Below are positions 16,902-23,989 of a stretch of DNA of 64,000 bases, in pieces (the first letter of the stretch is position 1; each line of letters opens with the position of its first letter). Origin of the DNA: Microbacterium sp. SSM24 (lineage in GTDB: Bacteria > Actinomycetota > Actinomycetes > Actinomycetales > Microbacteriaceae). A model generated the notes under the pieces. It did not search any database and was not told where the DNA came from. It saw nothing but the letters and a program-made list of their open reading frames with translations. Position numbers and translations under genes: made by a program. The stretch lies in NCBI RefSeq assembly GCF_025989145.1, contig NZ_JAPDNQ010000002.1:496001-560000 (forward strand), in the 5' to 3' direction.

Positions 16902-17693
16902 ATGTCCGACACCTTCATCCAGACCGACTGGCCAGTCGCGCCCGCATACAACGAGTGGGTGGGAGCGGCACCGGACTCGACTCGAGCATGGTGTGAGTAC
17001 AAGCTGCGTGCGGCGACCTGGTACATCGATCTCCTTGAGCGTCTCGCGACGGAGTATGGATTCCCCCGACTGGTGGGCATTGAGATGGCCCTCGACGGAG
17101 CGCTAAGCCACTTGAGTAGCGCGTACGACGCCGCAGTCGCGGGGCTGATTGTGGTCGCTGAGGCCAAACTTACTGAGACCGCTGAATCGGGGGGGCCACA
17201 GGCGCCGAAGCCCATCCCCGTCTACGCATACAAATGGGAACTCGCATGGGACCGCCTTCACCTGATCGAACTTGCTGAGGACTCGACCAGCGCACTCCTG
17301 CGCGAGCAACTCGAAGTTGCCATCGAAGCTGCGATCGGTCGAGATCCGAAGGGATGGCTAACCACGCTCCGCGACCTACGAAACCGAACTACTCACCACG
17401 ACACGCTCAAGCGATTCATCGACGTCAAGGTGGGTCTCGAAACAAACACTCGCTGGCACCTCACCATCGACGATGCGGGTGTCGATCCCGTCGCGTACTT
17501 GCGCGAAGCGCACCACAAGGTTGACCGTTTGATCCACGACCGCATGCTTCCACTCATCGACGCACTCGGCGGAACTTCGTCAAGTGCAGAGAACACGATT
17601 CAAGGCGTCAGCATCCAAGTTCCCGCGGCGCTAGTTGTCGTGCCTCCAGCCCACACCACTCTCAGCCTTTCGGGCGACTCTGACGGACCATAG
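16902..17693 (+). CDS. hypothetical protein with HEPN-like R-N-x3-H motif
   Basis: A 263-residue, mostly helical soluble protein of no family I can name. Around residues 157-166 it reads LRDLRNRTTHHD: Arg160-Asn161-x3-His165 fits the R-x4-6-H catalytic signature of HEPN RNases, in which a polar residue follows the Arg. An earlier helix pair, MALDGALSHLSSAYDAAVAG, is compatible with a HEPN bundle. HEPN proteins are frequent in toxin-antitoxin and abortive-infection systems. The gene sits alone between an excisionase gene and a broken copy of it, suggesting cargo of a mobile element. RNase activity is a hypothesis. Confidence 0.7.
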   Translation: MSDTFIQTDWPVAPAYNEWVGAAPDSTRAWCEYKLRAATWYIDLLERLATEYGFPRLVGIEMALDGALSHLSSAYDAAVAGLIVVAEAKLTETAESGGPQAPKPIPVYAYKWELAWDRLHLIELAEDSTSALLREQLEVAIEAAIGRDPKGWLTTLRDLRNRTTHHDTLKRFIDVKVGLETNTRWHLTIDDAGVDPVAYLREAHHKVDRLIHDRMLPLIDALGGTSSSAENTIQGVSIQVPAALVVVPPAHTTLSLSGDSDGP

Positions 17694-17703
17694 CCGCATC
17701 GCA

Positions 17704-17778
17704 GTTAGAAAGAGGCAACACGATCCTTTGCTCGGGACGCTCGACCGCTACTTTGACGACCTGCCTGAGCGCAACTAG
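17704..17778 (+). pseudogene. remnant of excisionase gene 3' end
   Basis: From 17740 the in-frame sequence reads LDRYFDDLPERN then stop, nearly identical to the C-terminus of the HTH gene ending at 16830. The upstream 30 bases (ACGATCCT...TCGGGAC) also align but with small deletions that break the frame. Nucleotide differences are scattered, so this is an old duplicate or the trace of recombination between two related excisionase genes. Confidence 0.75.
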
Positions 17779-17782
17779 CGCG

Positions 17783-18385
17783 TTACCAGTCCTTGATGAC
17801 TGCGCAGGCAGTAACGAAGCTCCTGTCTTCCATCCCCGCGGGCGGCATTGCCACGCTAACCCGCTTGAAACCAGCGGGCGCGTAGAGCCGATCGAAGACC
17901 ACCTCTTGTGCATCCACTACGAGGAATCGCCCGGCAATCAGGTCGCGCGCACGCCGAACGATCGCCTTGGCCTCATCGAGGATGACGGAGCCCGGCAGGT
18001 GCGTCGCATCGAATCGATCGCTTCGGGCCAACTCAGCGATGCAGTACGCGCCTGTCGTCTCCATCGGAATGTTGCCCATCAGCTTTGCCCGCGCGTTTTT
18101 GCTGGCTGCGGTCAGGTCGAGATAGGTCATGCCGATCGTGAAGAAGCCGGCAACGTCCACGCCGTACTCGTCGTCGGGGGTGAGGATCACATAGGTGCGG
18201 CTATGTCCGTGAGCTTCCCAGTTGTGGACGCCACCTCTGGCGAACTTTTGAAGGTGCTCAGACCGGGAACACTCGAACTCGGCGAGTCGCTCACGGACGG
18301 ATGCGCTCAGCGACTCGAGGCCTGGGTCATCAAGACTAGCTAGGGCGAGGACGTCGTAGTCGATTCGCCCGCTATGGCCGGTCAA
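17783..18385 (-). CDS. GNAT-fold acetyltransferase, possible toxin
   Basis: The 200-residue product has a GNAT-like layout: beta strands with GVDVAGFFTIGMTYLDL, a central YCIAELARSD strand, the long helix DEAKAIVRRARDLIAG with FLVVDA, and the C-terminal DRLYAPAGFKRV, where the Tyr before GF is the usual general acid. Many GNAT toxins (TacT/AtaT type) acetylate aminoacyl-tRNA. A TTG at 18385 overlaps the stop of the small upstream gene (TTGA), the coupling typical of toxin-antitoxin pairs. The partner is not a recognised antitoxin, so the toxin label is tentative. Confidence 0.72.
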   Translation of the reverse strand: MTGHSGRIDYDVLALASLDDPGLESLSASVRERLAEFECSRSEHLQKFARGGVHNWEAHGHSRTYVILTPDDEYGVDVAGFFTIGMTYLDLTAASKNARAKLMGNIPMETTGAYCIAELARSDRFDATHLPGSVILDEAKAIVRRARDLIAGRFLVVDAQEVVFDRLYAPAGFKRVSVAMPPAGMEDRSFVTACAVIKDW

Positions 18386-18567
18386 CGCTTGGGACGGTGC
18401 CGAACCAGCTCTTCGAGCGCACTCAGGCGCTTTGAACCTGAGTCGCGGAAGTGAGAAGTGAAACCTGCGGCGGATACGGGCGCGCTTCCGTCGCTGGCCA
18501 TAGCTGCCAGCTGCGCAACACCCTCGGCGGTGAGCACGTACGCGCCACCCAGTGCTTCCGAAGCCAT
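18382..18567 (-). CDS. small protein upstream of GNAT gene, candidate antitoxin
   Basis: A 61-residue protein: MASEALGGAYVLTAEGVAQL, a Ser/Ala-rich middle, then a basic helix KRLSALEELVRHRPKR. I do not recognise a ribbon-helix-helix or other known DNA-binding fold. Its stop overlaps the start of the GNAT gene by 4 nt and a minus-strand TACAAT (18603-18598) in an AT-rich stretch could be the shared -10. Size, order and coupling suggest an antitoxin. Confidence 0.55.
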   Translation of the reverse strand: MASEALGGAYVLTAEGVAQLAAMASDGSAPVSAAGFTSHFRDSGSKRLSALEELVRHRPKR

Positions 18568-18800
18568 GGTCTGTATCTTTCCGTCTTGTTGCTGCTGATT
18601 GTATTGATCTGCTACTTGCGGTGCTTATTAGTTCTTCGCTTCCCGCCAATATACGGGATCCGGCTTAAAACTACCTGATTCCGCGGGTAACTGGGACGCT
18701 GGTCAATGCTACGGCTGGTTGCGCGACTGGCGGATGCGTTGCGGCATCGGTCTGGAGCACGGAATTGCACGCATGTTGCACGGTCCATGGGTGGGACGAG

Positions 18801-18825
18801 AAAACCCCCGGCGAACCGGGGGTTT
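18801..18825 (-). terminator. terminator of the tRNA Gly-Cys-Val operon
   Basis: A 10-bp stem AAACCCCCGG / CCGGGGGTTT with a four-base loop stands 6 bases past the tRNA-Val 3' end on the minus strand, followed there by TTTTCTC. This is a convincing intrinsic terminator. Confidence 0.85.
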
Positions 18826-18830
18826 CAGTG

Positions 18831-18902
18831 TGCGCGATACTGGGATCGAACCAGTGACCTCTTCCGTGTCAGGGAAGCGCGCTACCGCTGCGCCAATCGC
18901 GC
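18831..18902 (-). tRNA. tRNA-Val (GAC)
   Basis: The minus strand folds as a 72-nt cloverleaf: acceptor GCGCGAT/ATCGCGC, D-stem GCGC, anticodon stem CTTCC/GGAAG with loop CTGACAC (anticodon GAC), and T-arm with GGTTCGATCCC. CCA is not encoded. Its 3' end faces the lower-GC accessory block, the side on which integrating elements insert. Confidence 0.95.
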
Positions 18903-18928
18903 CTAAAGAGGCTATTCAGTTGTCGGTG

Positions 18929-18999
18929 AGGTGGCGACGGGATTCGAACCCGTGTAAACGGCTTTGCAGGCCGGTGCCTAGCCGCTCGGCCACGCCACC
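18929..18999 (-). tRNA. tRNA-Cys (GCA)
   Basis: A 71-nt cloverleaf on the minus strand with acceptor GGTGGCG/CGCCACC, discriminator U (as expected for Cys), anticodon loop containing GCA and T-loop GTTCGAATC. CCA is not encoded. It is the middle tRNA of the Gly-Cys-Val cluster. Confidence 0.95.
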
Positions 19000-19054
19000 G
19001 CGTGTGGTTTGACCCCACGTGCCGTGACTTCCCGGAGGGAAATCCCTGCACTCG

Positions 19055-19127
19055 AGCGGATGACGAGACTCGAACTCGCGACCCCAACCTTGGCAAGGTT
19101 GTGCGCTACCAACTGCGCTACATCCGC
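19055..19127 (-). tRNA. tRNA-Gly (GCC)
   Basis: A 73-nt cloverleaf on the minus strand with acceptor GCGGATG/CATCCGC, D-stem GCGC, anticodon stem CAACC/GGTTG with GCC, and T-loop GTTCGAGTC. It is the first tRNA of the cluster in transcription order. Confidence 0.95.
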
Positions 19128-19281
19128 ATTTCATCCCCGGATTCGCACCCGGGCACTTGAACGACTTTAGCCCACGAAACCCCGACTGCCAAACCGGGCG
19201 CGACCCGCGCGTGTCTCCTCATCTCGGTCGGAAGGAGGGTGACGCATCGGGTAGTATCGAGTCTCGGCCCCCTGGGGTCAC

Positions 19282-19354
19282 GGGCGATTGGCGCAGTTGG
19301 TAGCGCGCTTCCTTCACACGGAAGAGGTCATCAGTTCGAGTCTGGTATCGCCCA
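19282..19354 (+). tRNA. tRNA-Val (CAC)
   Basis: A 73-nt cloverleaf with acceptor GGGCGAT/ATCGCCC, D-stem GCGC, anticodon stem CTTCC/GGAAG and loop TTCACAC (anticodon CAC). It is divergent from the other tRNA cluster and is followed by its own terminator. Confidence 0.95.
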
Positions 19355-19371
19355 CGGACAGCACACGGACA

Positions 19372-19400
19372 GCCCCCGCACCGGCGGGGGCTTCGTCGTT
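19372..19400 (+). terminator. terminator of tRNA-Val (CAC)
   Basis: GCCCCCGC pairs with GCGGGGGC over a 4-base loop, then TTCGTCGTTT. The position 18 nt after the tRNA makes an intrinsic terminator likely. Confidence 0.8.
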
Positions 19401-19419
19401 TCCGGCGGACCGCTCCCGC

Positions 19420-19944
19420 TTACTCCCCCGCTCCGACGCGCCAGCCGTATCGCGCCTGCAGCGCCGCAGCGACCCGCGTGAAGCGGTCGAGATCCAGAAC
19501 GGATGCCTCGCGCCGCATCCCTTCCCGGTGCACGCGATAGATCTGCTCGACATCCACCCACGACGGGCGCCCCTGCGCGTCCCACGGACCTGCGCCGATG
19601 GCGAGGTAGTCGCGATCGCCGTCGTGCGATTTGCTCGTCAGGCGCACGGCGAGGACGTGCTCGGCATCCGCACGCGCGATCACGAGGACGGGACGGTCCT
19701 TGCCCCGGCCGTCGCGCTCGTCGTACGGCACCCACGTCCAGACGATCTCCCCGGTGTCGGGGTCGCCGTCGATGCTCGGCGCATAGGAGATGGTGAGCCC
19801 GCCAGACGGGGGTGGCTCGATCTCGACGGTCGCTCCGGGCCCGGCGCTGCCCGGCGTCTCACGGTGCGAACCGGGCGGCGCCTCTTTCGGCGAAGGGCGG
19901 AAGAGCTGCGCGAGGCGGCTGAGAAGCCGGGGCCGGGTCGTCAC
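19420..19944 (-). CDS. PemK/MazF-family protein
   Basis: The 174-residue protein has a 60-residue variable N-terminus, then the PemK/MazF fold: GEIVWTWVPYDERDGRGKDR, PVLVIAR, LAVRLTSKSHDGDR and a C-terminal helix. MazF enzymes cleave mRNA at short motifs. The usual GEIVW...RPVLVI signature is intact. No small antitoxin gene overlaps or precedes it, and it starts with GTG at 19944. It may be an orphan or a housekeeping relative; it lies between the tRNA terminator and the amtB terminator. Confidence 0.85.
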   Translation of the reverse strand: MTTRPRLLSRLAQLFRPSPKEAPPGSHRETPGSAGPGATVEIEPPPSGGLTISYAPSIDGDPDTGEIVWTWVPYDERDGRGKDRPVLVIARADAEHVLAVRLTSKSHDGDRDYLAIGAGPWDAQGRPSWVDVEQIYRVHREGMRREASVLDLDRFTRVAAALQARYGWRVGAGE

Positions 19945-19969
19945 CTCGTCAGACTAGTGCGCACGCGGA

Positions 19970-20000
19970 AGGGGCGCCGCGGATGATCCGCGACGCCCCT
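19970..20000 (-). terminator. terminator downstream of amtB
   Basis: AGGGGCG and CGCCCCT form the outer stem and CGCGGAT/ATCCGCG the inner stem of a long hairpin 21 bases past the amtB stop. A single mismatch separates the two stems. Confidence 0.65.
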
Positions 20001-20020
20001 CACGTGCTGTGTGCAGGAGG

Positions 20021-21289
20021 TCAGGCCCGGCTGTTCTCCAGGACGTAGCCCTCCTCGCCGTGGATGACGGTGTCGATGCCGGCGATCTCGTCCTCGTTCT
20101 TCACGCGGAAGCCGATCGTCTTCTCGATCGCGAACCCGATGATCCAGGCGAGCACGAACGAGTAGATGAGCACGGAGAACGCGGCGATCGCCTGGACGAG
20201 CAGCTGCGTTCCGTCGCCACCCGTGAACAGGCCGGTGTTGGTGGCGAAGAAGCCCAGGTAGAGCGTTCCGATGAGGCCTCCGACGAGGTGGATGCCCACC
20301 ACGTCGAGCGAGTCGTCGAAGCCCCACTTGAACTTCAGCTCGATCGCCAGGGCGCACACCGCACCCGCGATGACACCAAGCACGATCGCCCAGATCGGCG
20401 TGAGGAACGCACAGGCGGGAGTGATCGCCACGAGACCTGCGACGGCACCCGAAGCGGCGCCCACCGACGTCGGCTTGCCGTCCTTGATCTTCTCGACGAC
20501 CAGCCACGCCAGCAGCGCAGCGGCAGGCGCTGCGATCGTGTTGACGAACGCGAGTGACGCCGTGCCATCGGCCGCGAGCTCGGAGCCGGCGTTGAAGCCG
20601 AACCAGCCGAACCACAGGAGGCCTGCGCCCAGGAGCACGAACGGCGGGTTGTGCGGGACGTGGACGCCCTTCTGGAAGCCCACGCGCTTGCCGAGGACGA
20701 GTGCCAGCGCGAGAGCGGCGGCGCCGGCGTTGATGTGCACCGCGGTGCCACCGGCGAAGTCGAGTGCTCCGACGCCGAACCACTCCTGCATGCCGTAGGT
20801 GATCCAGCCGCCGTAGGCGAAGCTGCCGTCATCGGCGAGGCCGAAGTTGAACACCCAGCTCGCAACCGGGAAGTACACGATCGTCGCCCAGATCGCGGCG
20901 AAGATCATCCACGAGCCGAACTTGGCGCGGTCGGCGATGGCGCCGGAGACCAGCGCGACGGTGATGATGGCGAACGTCGCCTGGAACGCGACGAACGCGA
21001 GCGGCGGGTAGGCCGAGCCCTCGGGGACCTCGATGAGTGCCGACAGCCCGATGTTGTTCCAGTCGATCGACCACGGGGCGACGAGGCCCTCCGAGCCGGG
21101 GAACGCGATCGCGTAGCCGTAGACGACCCACAGGACGCCGATCAGACCGAGTGCGCCGAAGCTGAGCATCATCATGCTGATGACGCTCTTCGCCTTGACG
21201 AGACCGCCGTAGAAGAAAGCGAGTCCAGGCGTCATCAGGAGCACGAGCGCCGCGCATATCAGGATGAATGCAGTGTTGCCTTGATCCAT
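20021..21289 (-). CDS. amtB: ammonium transporter
   Basis: A 422-residue Amt channel with about 11 helices. Family motifs are MTPGLAFFYGGLV at the N-terminus, DFAGGTAVHINAG, and TSVGAASGAVAGLVAITPAC; the late histidine in VVGIHLVGGLIG completes the conducting pore. It carries NH4+/NH3 inward under nitrogen limitation. No glnK or glnD follows, unlike the common actinobacterial amtB-glnK-glnD operon. A GlnR-type box about 90 bp upstream suggests nitrogen control. Confidence 0.96.
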   Translation of the reverse strand: MDQGNTAFILICAALVLLMTPGLAFFYGGLVKAKSVISMMMLSFGALGLIGVLWVVYGYAIAFPGSEGLVAPWSIDWNNIGLSALIEVPEGSAYPPLAFVAFQATFAIITVALVSGAIADRAKFGSWMIFAAIWATIVYFPVASWVFNFGLADDGSFAYGGWITYGMQEWFGVGALDFAGGTAVHINAGAAALALALVLGKRVGFQKGVHVPHNPPFVLLGAGLLWFGWFGFNAGSELAADGTASLAFVNTIAAPAAALLAWLVVEKIKDGKPTSVGAASGAVAGLVAITPACAFLTPIWAIVLGVIAGAVCALAIELKFKWGFDDSLDVVGIHLVGGLIGTLYLGFFATNTGLFTGGDGTQLLVQAIAAFSVLIYSFVLAWIIGFAIEKTIGFRVKNEDEIAGIDTVIHGEEGYVLENSRA

Positions 21290-21378
21290 CTCAGGGAGAA
21301 CCTCTCTGCAGGGACGCAGGTATCGCGTCGGGTCCCCCCAGTGTCGCTACCGCCCGTTTCCATCGCGGTTCACCCTGT

Positions 21379-21394
21379 GTTTCCCGTCGGTTAC
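21379..21394 (-). promoter_or_regulatory. GlnR-type box upstream of amtB
   Basis: On the minus strand the sequence reads GTAAC-n6-GAAAC, an exact match to the actinobacterial GlnR half-site pair GTnAC-n6-GAAAC. A weaker second pair (TGAAC-n6-GGAAA) follows after six bases. The position, about 90-105 bp before the amtB start, suits an activator. GlnR itself is not in the window. Confidence 0.72.
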
Positions 21395-21449
21395 GGGAGG
21401 TGCGCGTGCGTAAACATCGTGTTTCGGCGCGCCTCACCGGCCCCGGGAA

Positions 21450-22475
21450 TCAGGCGAGAGTCGACGCAACGAGACGTGACACGGCGCGCAGGTACTTCTT
21501 GCGGTACCCGCCGGCGAGCATCTCATCGGGGAAGACGAGGTCCAGCGATGTCCCGGTCGCGCGGATCGGGAGCTCCGCGTCGTAGACGCGGTCGATGAAC
21601 GCGACGAAGCGCAGCGCGGCAGACTGATCGGCGAAGGGCTCAACGTCTCGCAGGCCCACGACCGAGAGCCCCTCGATGAGACGGATGTAGCGCGACGGAT
21701 GAACGCGTGCCAGGTGCGCGATCAGATCGGCGAAGGAGTCGTCCGAAGCGACGCCGCGGGCGGCGGCATCCGCGATCGCCGCGTCGTACTGCGCCGTAGT
21801 GAGAACCGCGGCGTGCCCGTCGACCGCGCGATGACGGTAGTCGGTGCCGTCGATGCGGATGGTCTGGAAGCTCGATGCCATCGCGTGGATCTCGCGCAGG
21901 AAGTCCTGCGCGGCGAAGCGTCCCTCGCCGAGGGCGTTGGGCGGGGTGTTGGATGTCGCAGCCAGCCGCGTTCCGGATGCCACGAGCTCGCCGAGCAGGC
22001 GCGTCATGACCATCGTGTCGCCCGGGTCGTCGAGCTCGAACTCGTCGATGCAGAGGAGGTCGGCTCCGCGGAAGAGCTCGACCGTGTTCTTGTATCCCAT
22101 CGCCCCGACGAGTGCCGTGTACTCGATGAACGAGCCGAAGTACTTCCGGCGGGCGGGCATCGCGTGGTAGACCGCGGCGAGAAGGTGGGTCTTGCCGACG
22201 CCGAAGCCGCCGTCGAGGTAGATGCCGGGTTTGGTCTCGGGGCGCTTGGCCTTGCGGAAGAAGCCTCCCTTGGCCGGCTGCGCGGCGCCGGCGAACACCT
22301 GCAGCAGGTCCTTGGCCTCCTGCTGCGACGGGAACGCGGCATCCGCGCGGTACGTCTCGAACGTCGCATCGGCGAACTGCGGCGGCGGGACGAGGGCGGC
22401 GACCATGTCGGCGCCGGCGAGCTGGGGTGTGCGGTCCGCGAGGTGGACGATGCCGGTCGGGGCGGGCGCGCTCAT
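21450..22475 (-). CDS. zapE: cell division protein ZapE (AFG1-like ATPase)
   Basis: A 341-residue P-loop ATPase with Walker A GGFGVGKTHLLAA, Walker B LLCIDEFELDD, and sensor region ATSNTPPNALGEGRF, the layout of the AFG1/ZapE family. E. coli ZapE interacts with FtsZ at the septum; mitochondrial relatives handle misfolded respiratory proteins. It is divergent from the sulfurtransferase gene with a 122-bp gap. No membrane segment is visible. Confidence 0.93.
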   Translation of the reverse strand: MSAPAPTGIVHLADRTPQLAGADMVAALVPPPQFADATFETYRADAAFPSQQEAKDLLQVFAGAAQPAKGGFFRKAKRPETKPGIYLDGGFGVGKTHLLAAVYHAMPARRKYFGSFIEYTALVGAMGYKNTVELFRGADLLCIDEFELDDPGDTMVMTRLLGELVASGTRLAATSNTPPNALGEGRFAAQDFLREIHAMASSFQTIRIDGTDYRHRAVDGHAAVLTTAQYDAAIADAAARGVASDDSFADLIAHLARVHPSRYIRLIEGLSVVGLRDVEPFADQSAALRFVAFIDRVYDAELPIRATGTSLDLVFPDEMLAGGYRKKYLRAVSRLVASTLA

Positions 22476-22597
22476 AGGGGATCCTGTGTCGGAGTCTTAC
22501 GGGAGCCGGATGCGGCGTCCCGCGGGAATCTAAGGTCGAAGTCGACGGTTCAACCCTAGTCGTCACATGTTTCCGCCCCGGACCCGAGGAGCAGCCC

Positions 22598-23500
22598 ATG
22601 ACCGTCGAGACCGACACGTCGTCGCAGAAGTTCGCCGAGTACGCCGAACCCGGCCGTCTGGTCACGGGAGACTGGCTCCAGGAGCGGCTGGGCTCCCCCG
22701 GCCTGGTCGTCGTCGAGTCCGACGAGGACGTCCTGCTGTACGAGACCGGCCACATCCCGGGCGCCGTCAAGGTCGACTGGCACACCGAGCTGAACGACCC
22801 GGTCGTCCGCGACTACGTCGACGGCGAGGGATTCGCGCGCCTGCTGTCCGCCAAGGGCATCTCGCGCGACGACACGATCGTCGTCTACGGCGACAAGAAC
22901 AACTGGTGGGCCGCGTACGCCCTGTGGGTGTTCTCCCTGTTCGGGCACGAGGACGTCCGCCTTCTCGACGGCGGACGCGACAAGTGGATCGCGGAGGGGC
23001 GGCCGATCACCACCGACAAGCCCGTCCCGGCACCGACCGTGTACCCGGTGATCGAGCGCGACGACACGAAGCTGCGGGCCTACAAGGAAGACGTTCTCGC
23101 GCACCTCGGGCGTCCGCTGATCGACGTGCGCTCCCCGGAGGAGTACGACGGCTCGCGAACCTCCGCTCCGGCCTACCCCGAGGAGGGCGCCCTGCGTGCC
23201 GGACACATTCCCACCGCGAAGAACGTGCCGTGGGCGCGCGCGGTCGCCGAGGACGGCGGCTTCAAGAGCCGCGCGGAGCTCGAGGCGATCTACCGGGACG
23301 AGGTCGGGCTGCGCGACGGCGATGCCGTCGTGGCGTACTGCCGCATCGGCGAGCGGTCGAGCCACACGTGGTTCGTCCTCACGCACCTGCTCGGGTTCGA
23401 GGATGTCCGCAACTACGACGGATCGTGGACGGAGTGGGGCAGCGCGGTGCGGGTGCCCATCGCGACGGGCGCCGAGCCGGGCGAGGTCCCCGCACGCTGA
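22598..23500 (+). CDS. thiosulfate sulfurtransferase (rhodanese)
   Basis: The 300-residue tandem-rhodanese protein has an inactive N-terminal domain with [12 protein letters not shown] and a C-terminal domain with the catalytic loop [13 protein letters not shown], whose Cys carries the persulfide. [13 protein letters not shown] matches the SseA/CysA2 group. GAGGAG precedes ATG 22598. It is followed at 39 bp by sufE, the sseA-sufE pairing known from mycobacteria, so sulfur may pass from rhodanese to SufE. Confidence 0.93.
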   Translation: MTVETDTSSQKFAEYAEPGRLVTGDWLQERLGSPGLVVVESDEDVLLYETGHIPGAVKVDWHTELNDPVVRDYVDGEGFARLLSAKGISRDDTIVVYGDKNNWWAAYALWVFSLFGHEDVRLLDGGRDKWIAEGRPITTDKPVPAPTVYPVIERDDTKLRAYKEDVLAHLGRPLIDVRSPEEYDGSRTSAPAYPEEGALRAGHIPTAKNVPWARAVAEDGGFKSRAELEAIYRDEVGLRDGDAVVAYCRIGERSSHTWFVLTHLLGFEDVRNYDGSWTEWGSAVRVPIATGAEPGEVPAR

Positions 23501-23539
23501 GCCGGGGCTGACCCCTCCACGCGTGAAAGGATGGCGGGG

Positions 23540-23980
23540 ATGACCGACGCCGACCTTCCCGACAGCCTCGCCGAGATCCGCGACGAGTTCCTCGAGCTGC
23601 CCGAGGCCGACCGCCTTCAGCTGCTCCTCGAGTACTCGCAGGACCTGCCGGCCGTTCCGGCGGAGTACGAGAACCACCCCGAGCTGTACGAGCGCGTGGC
23701 GGAATGCCAGTCCCCCGTCTTCATCGTCGTCGACGTCTCGGAGGACGGCGTCGTCGCCATGCACGCGACGGCCCCGCGCGAGGCTCCCACCACGCGCGGT
23801 TTCGCGAGCATCCTGGCGCAGGGCATCACCGGCCTGACGGCCGACGAGGTCCTCGCGATCCCGGCGGACTACCCGCAGTCGATCGGACTGACCAGGGTGG
23901 TCTCGCCGCTGCGCATCTCGGGCATGACCGGCATGCTGATGCGCGCGAAGCGTCAGGTCCTCGCCAAGCGGCCCGGCTGA
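23540..23980 (+). CDS. sufE: SufE-family sulfur acceptor
   Basis: A 146-residue protein: LAEIRDEFLELPEADRLQLL is the SufE opening and VAECQSPVF carries the persulfide-accepting Cys. GITGLTADEVLAIP and LRISGMTGMLMRAK complete the fold. SufE receives sulfur from a cysteine desulfurase for Fe-S assembly; here it lies beside a rhodanese and away from any suf operon. GAAAGG 9 nt before ATG 23540 decides the start over the ATG at 23531. Confidence 0.93.
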   Translation: MTDADLPDSLAEIRDEFLELPEADRLQLLLEYSQDLPAVPAEYENHPELYERVAECQSPVFIVVDVSEDGVVAMHATAPREAPTTRGFASILAQGITGLTADEVLAIPADYPQSIGLTRVVSPLRISGMTGMLMRAKRQVLAKRPG

Positions 23981-23989
23981 GGAGCCGGT

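Noticed and set aside
18719..19012. Short plus-strand proteins reading through tRNA-Val and tRNA-Cys
   Set aside because: They include the familiar spurious translation DTGIEPVTSS of tRNA genes; the DNA folds as tRNAs.
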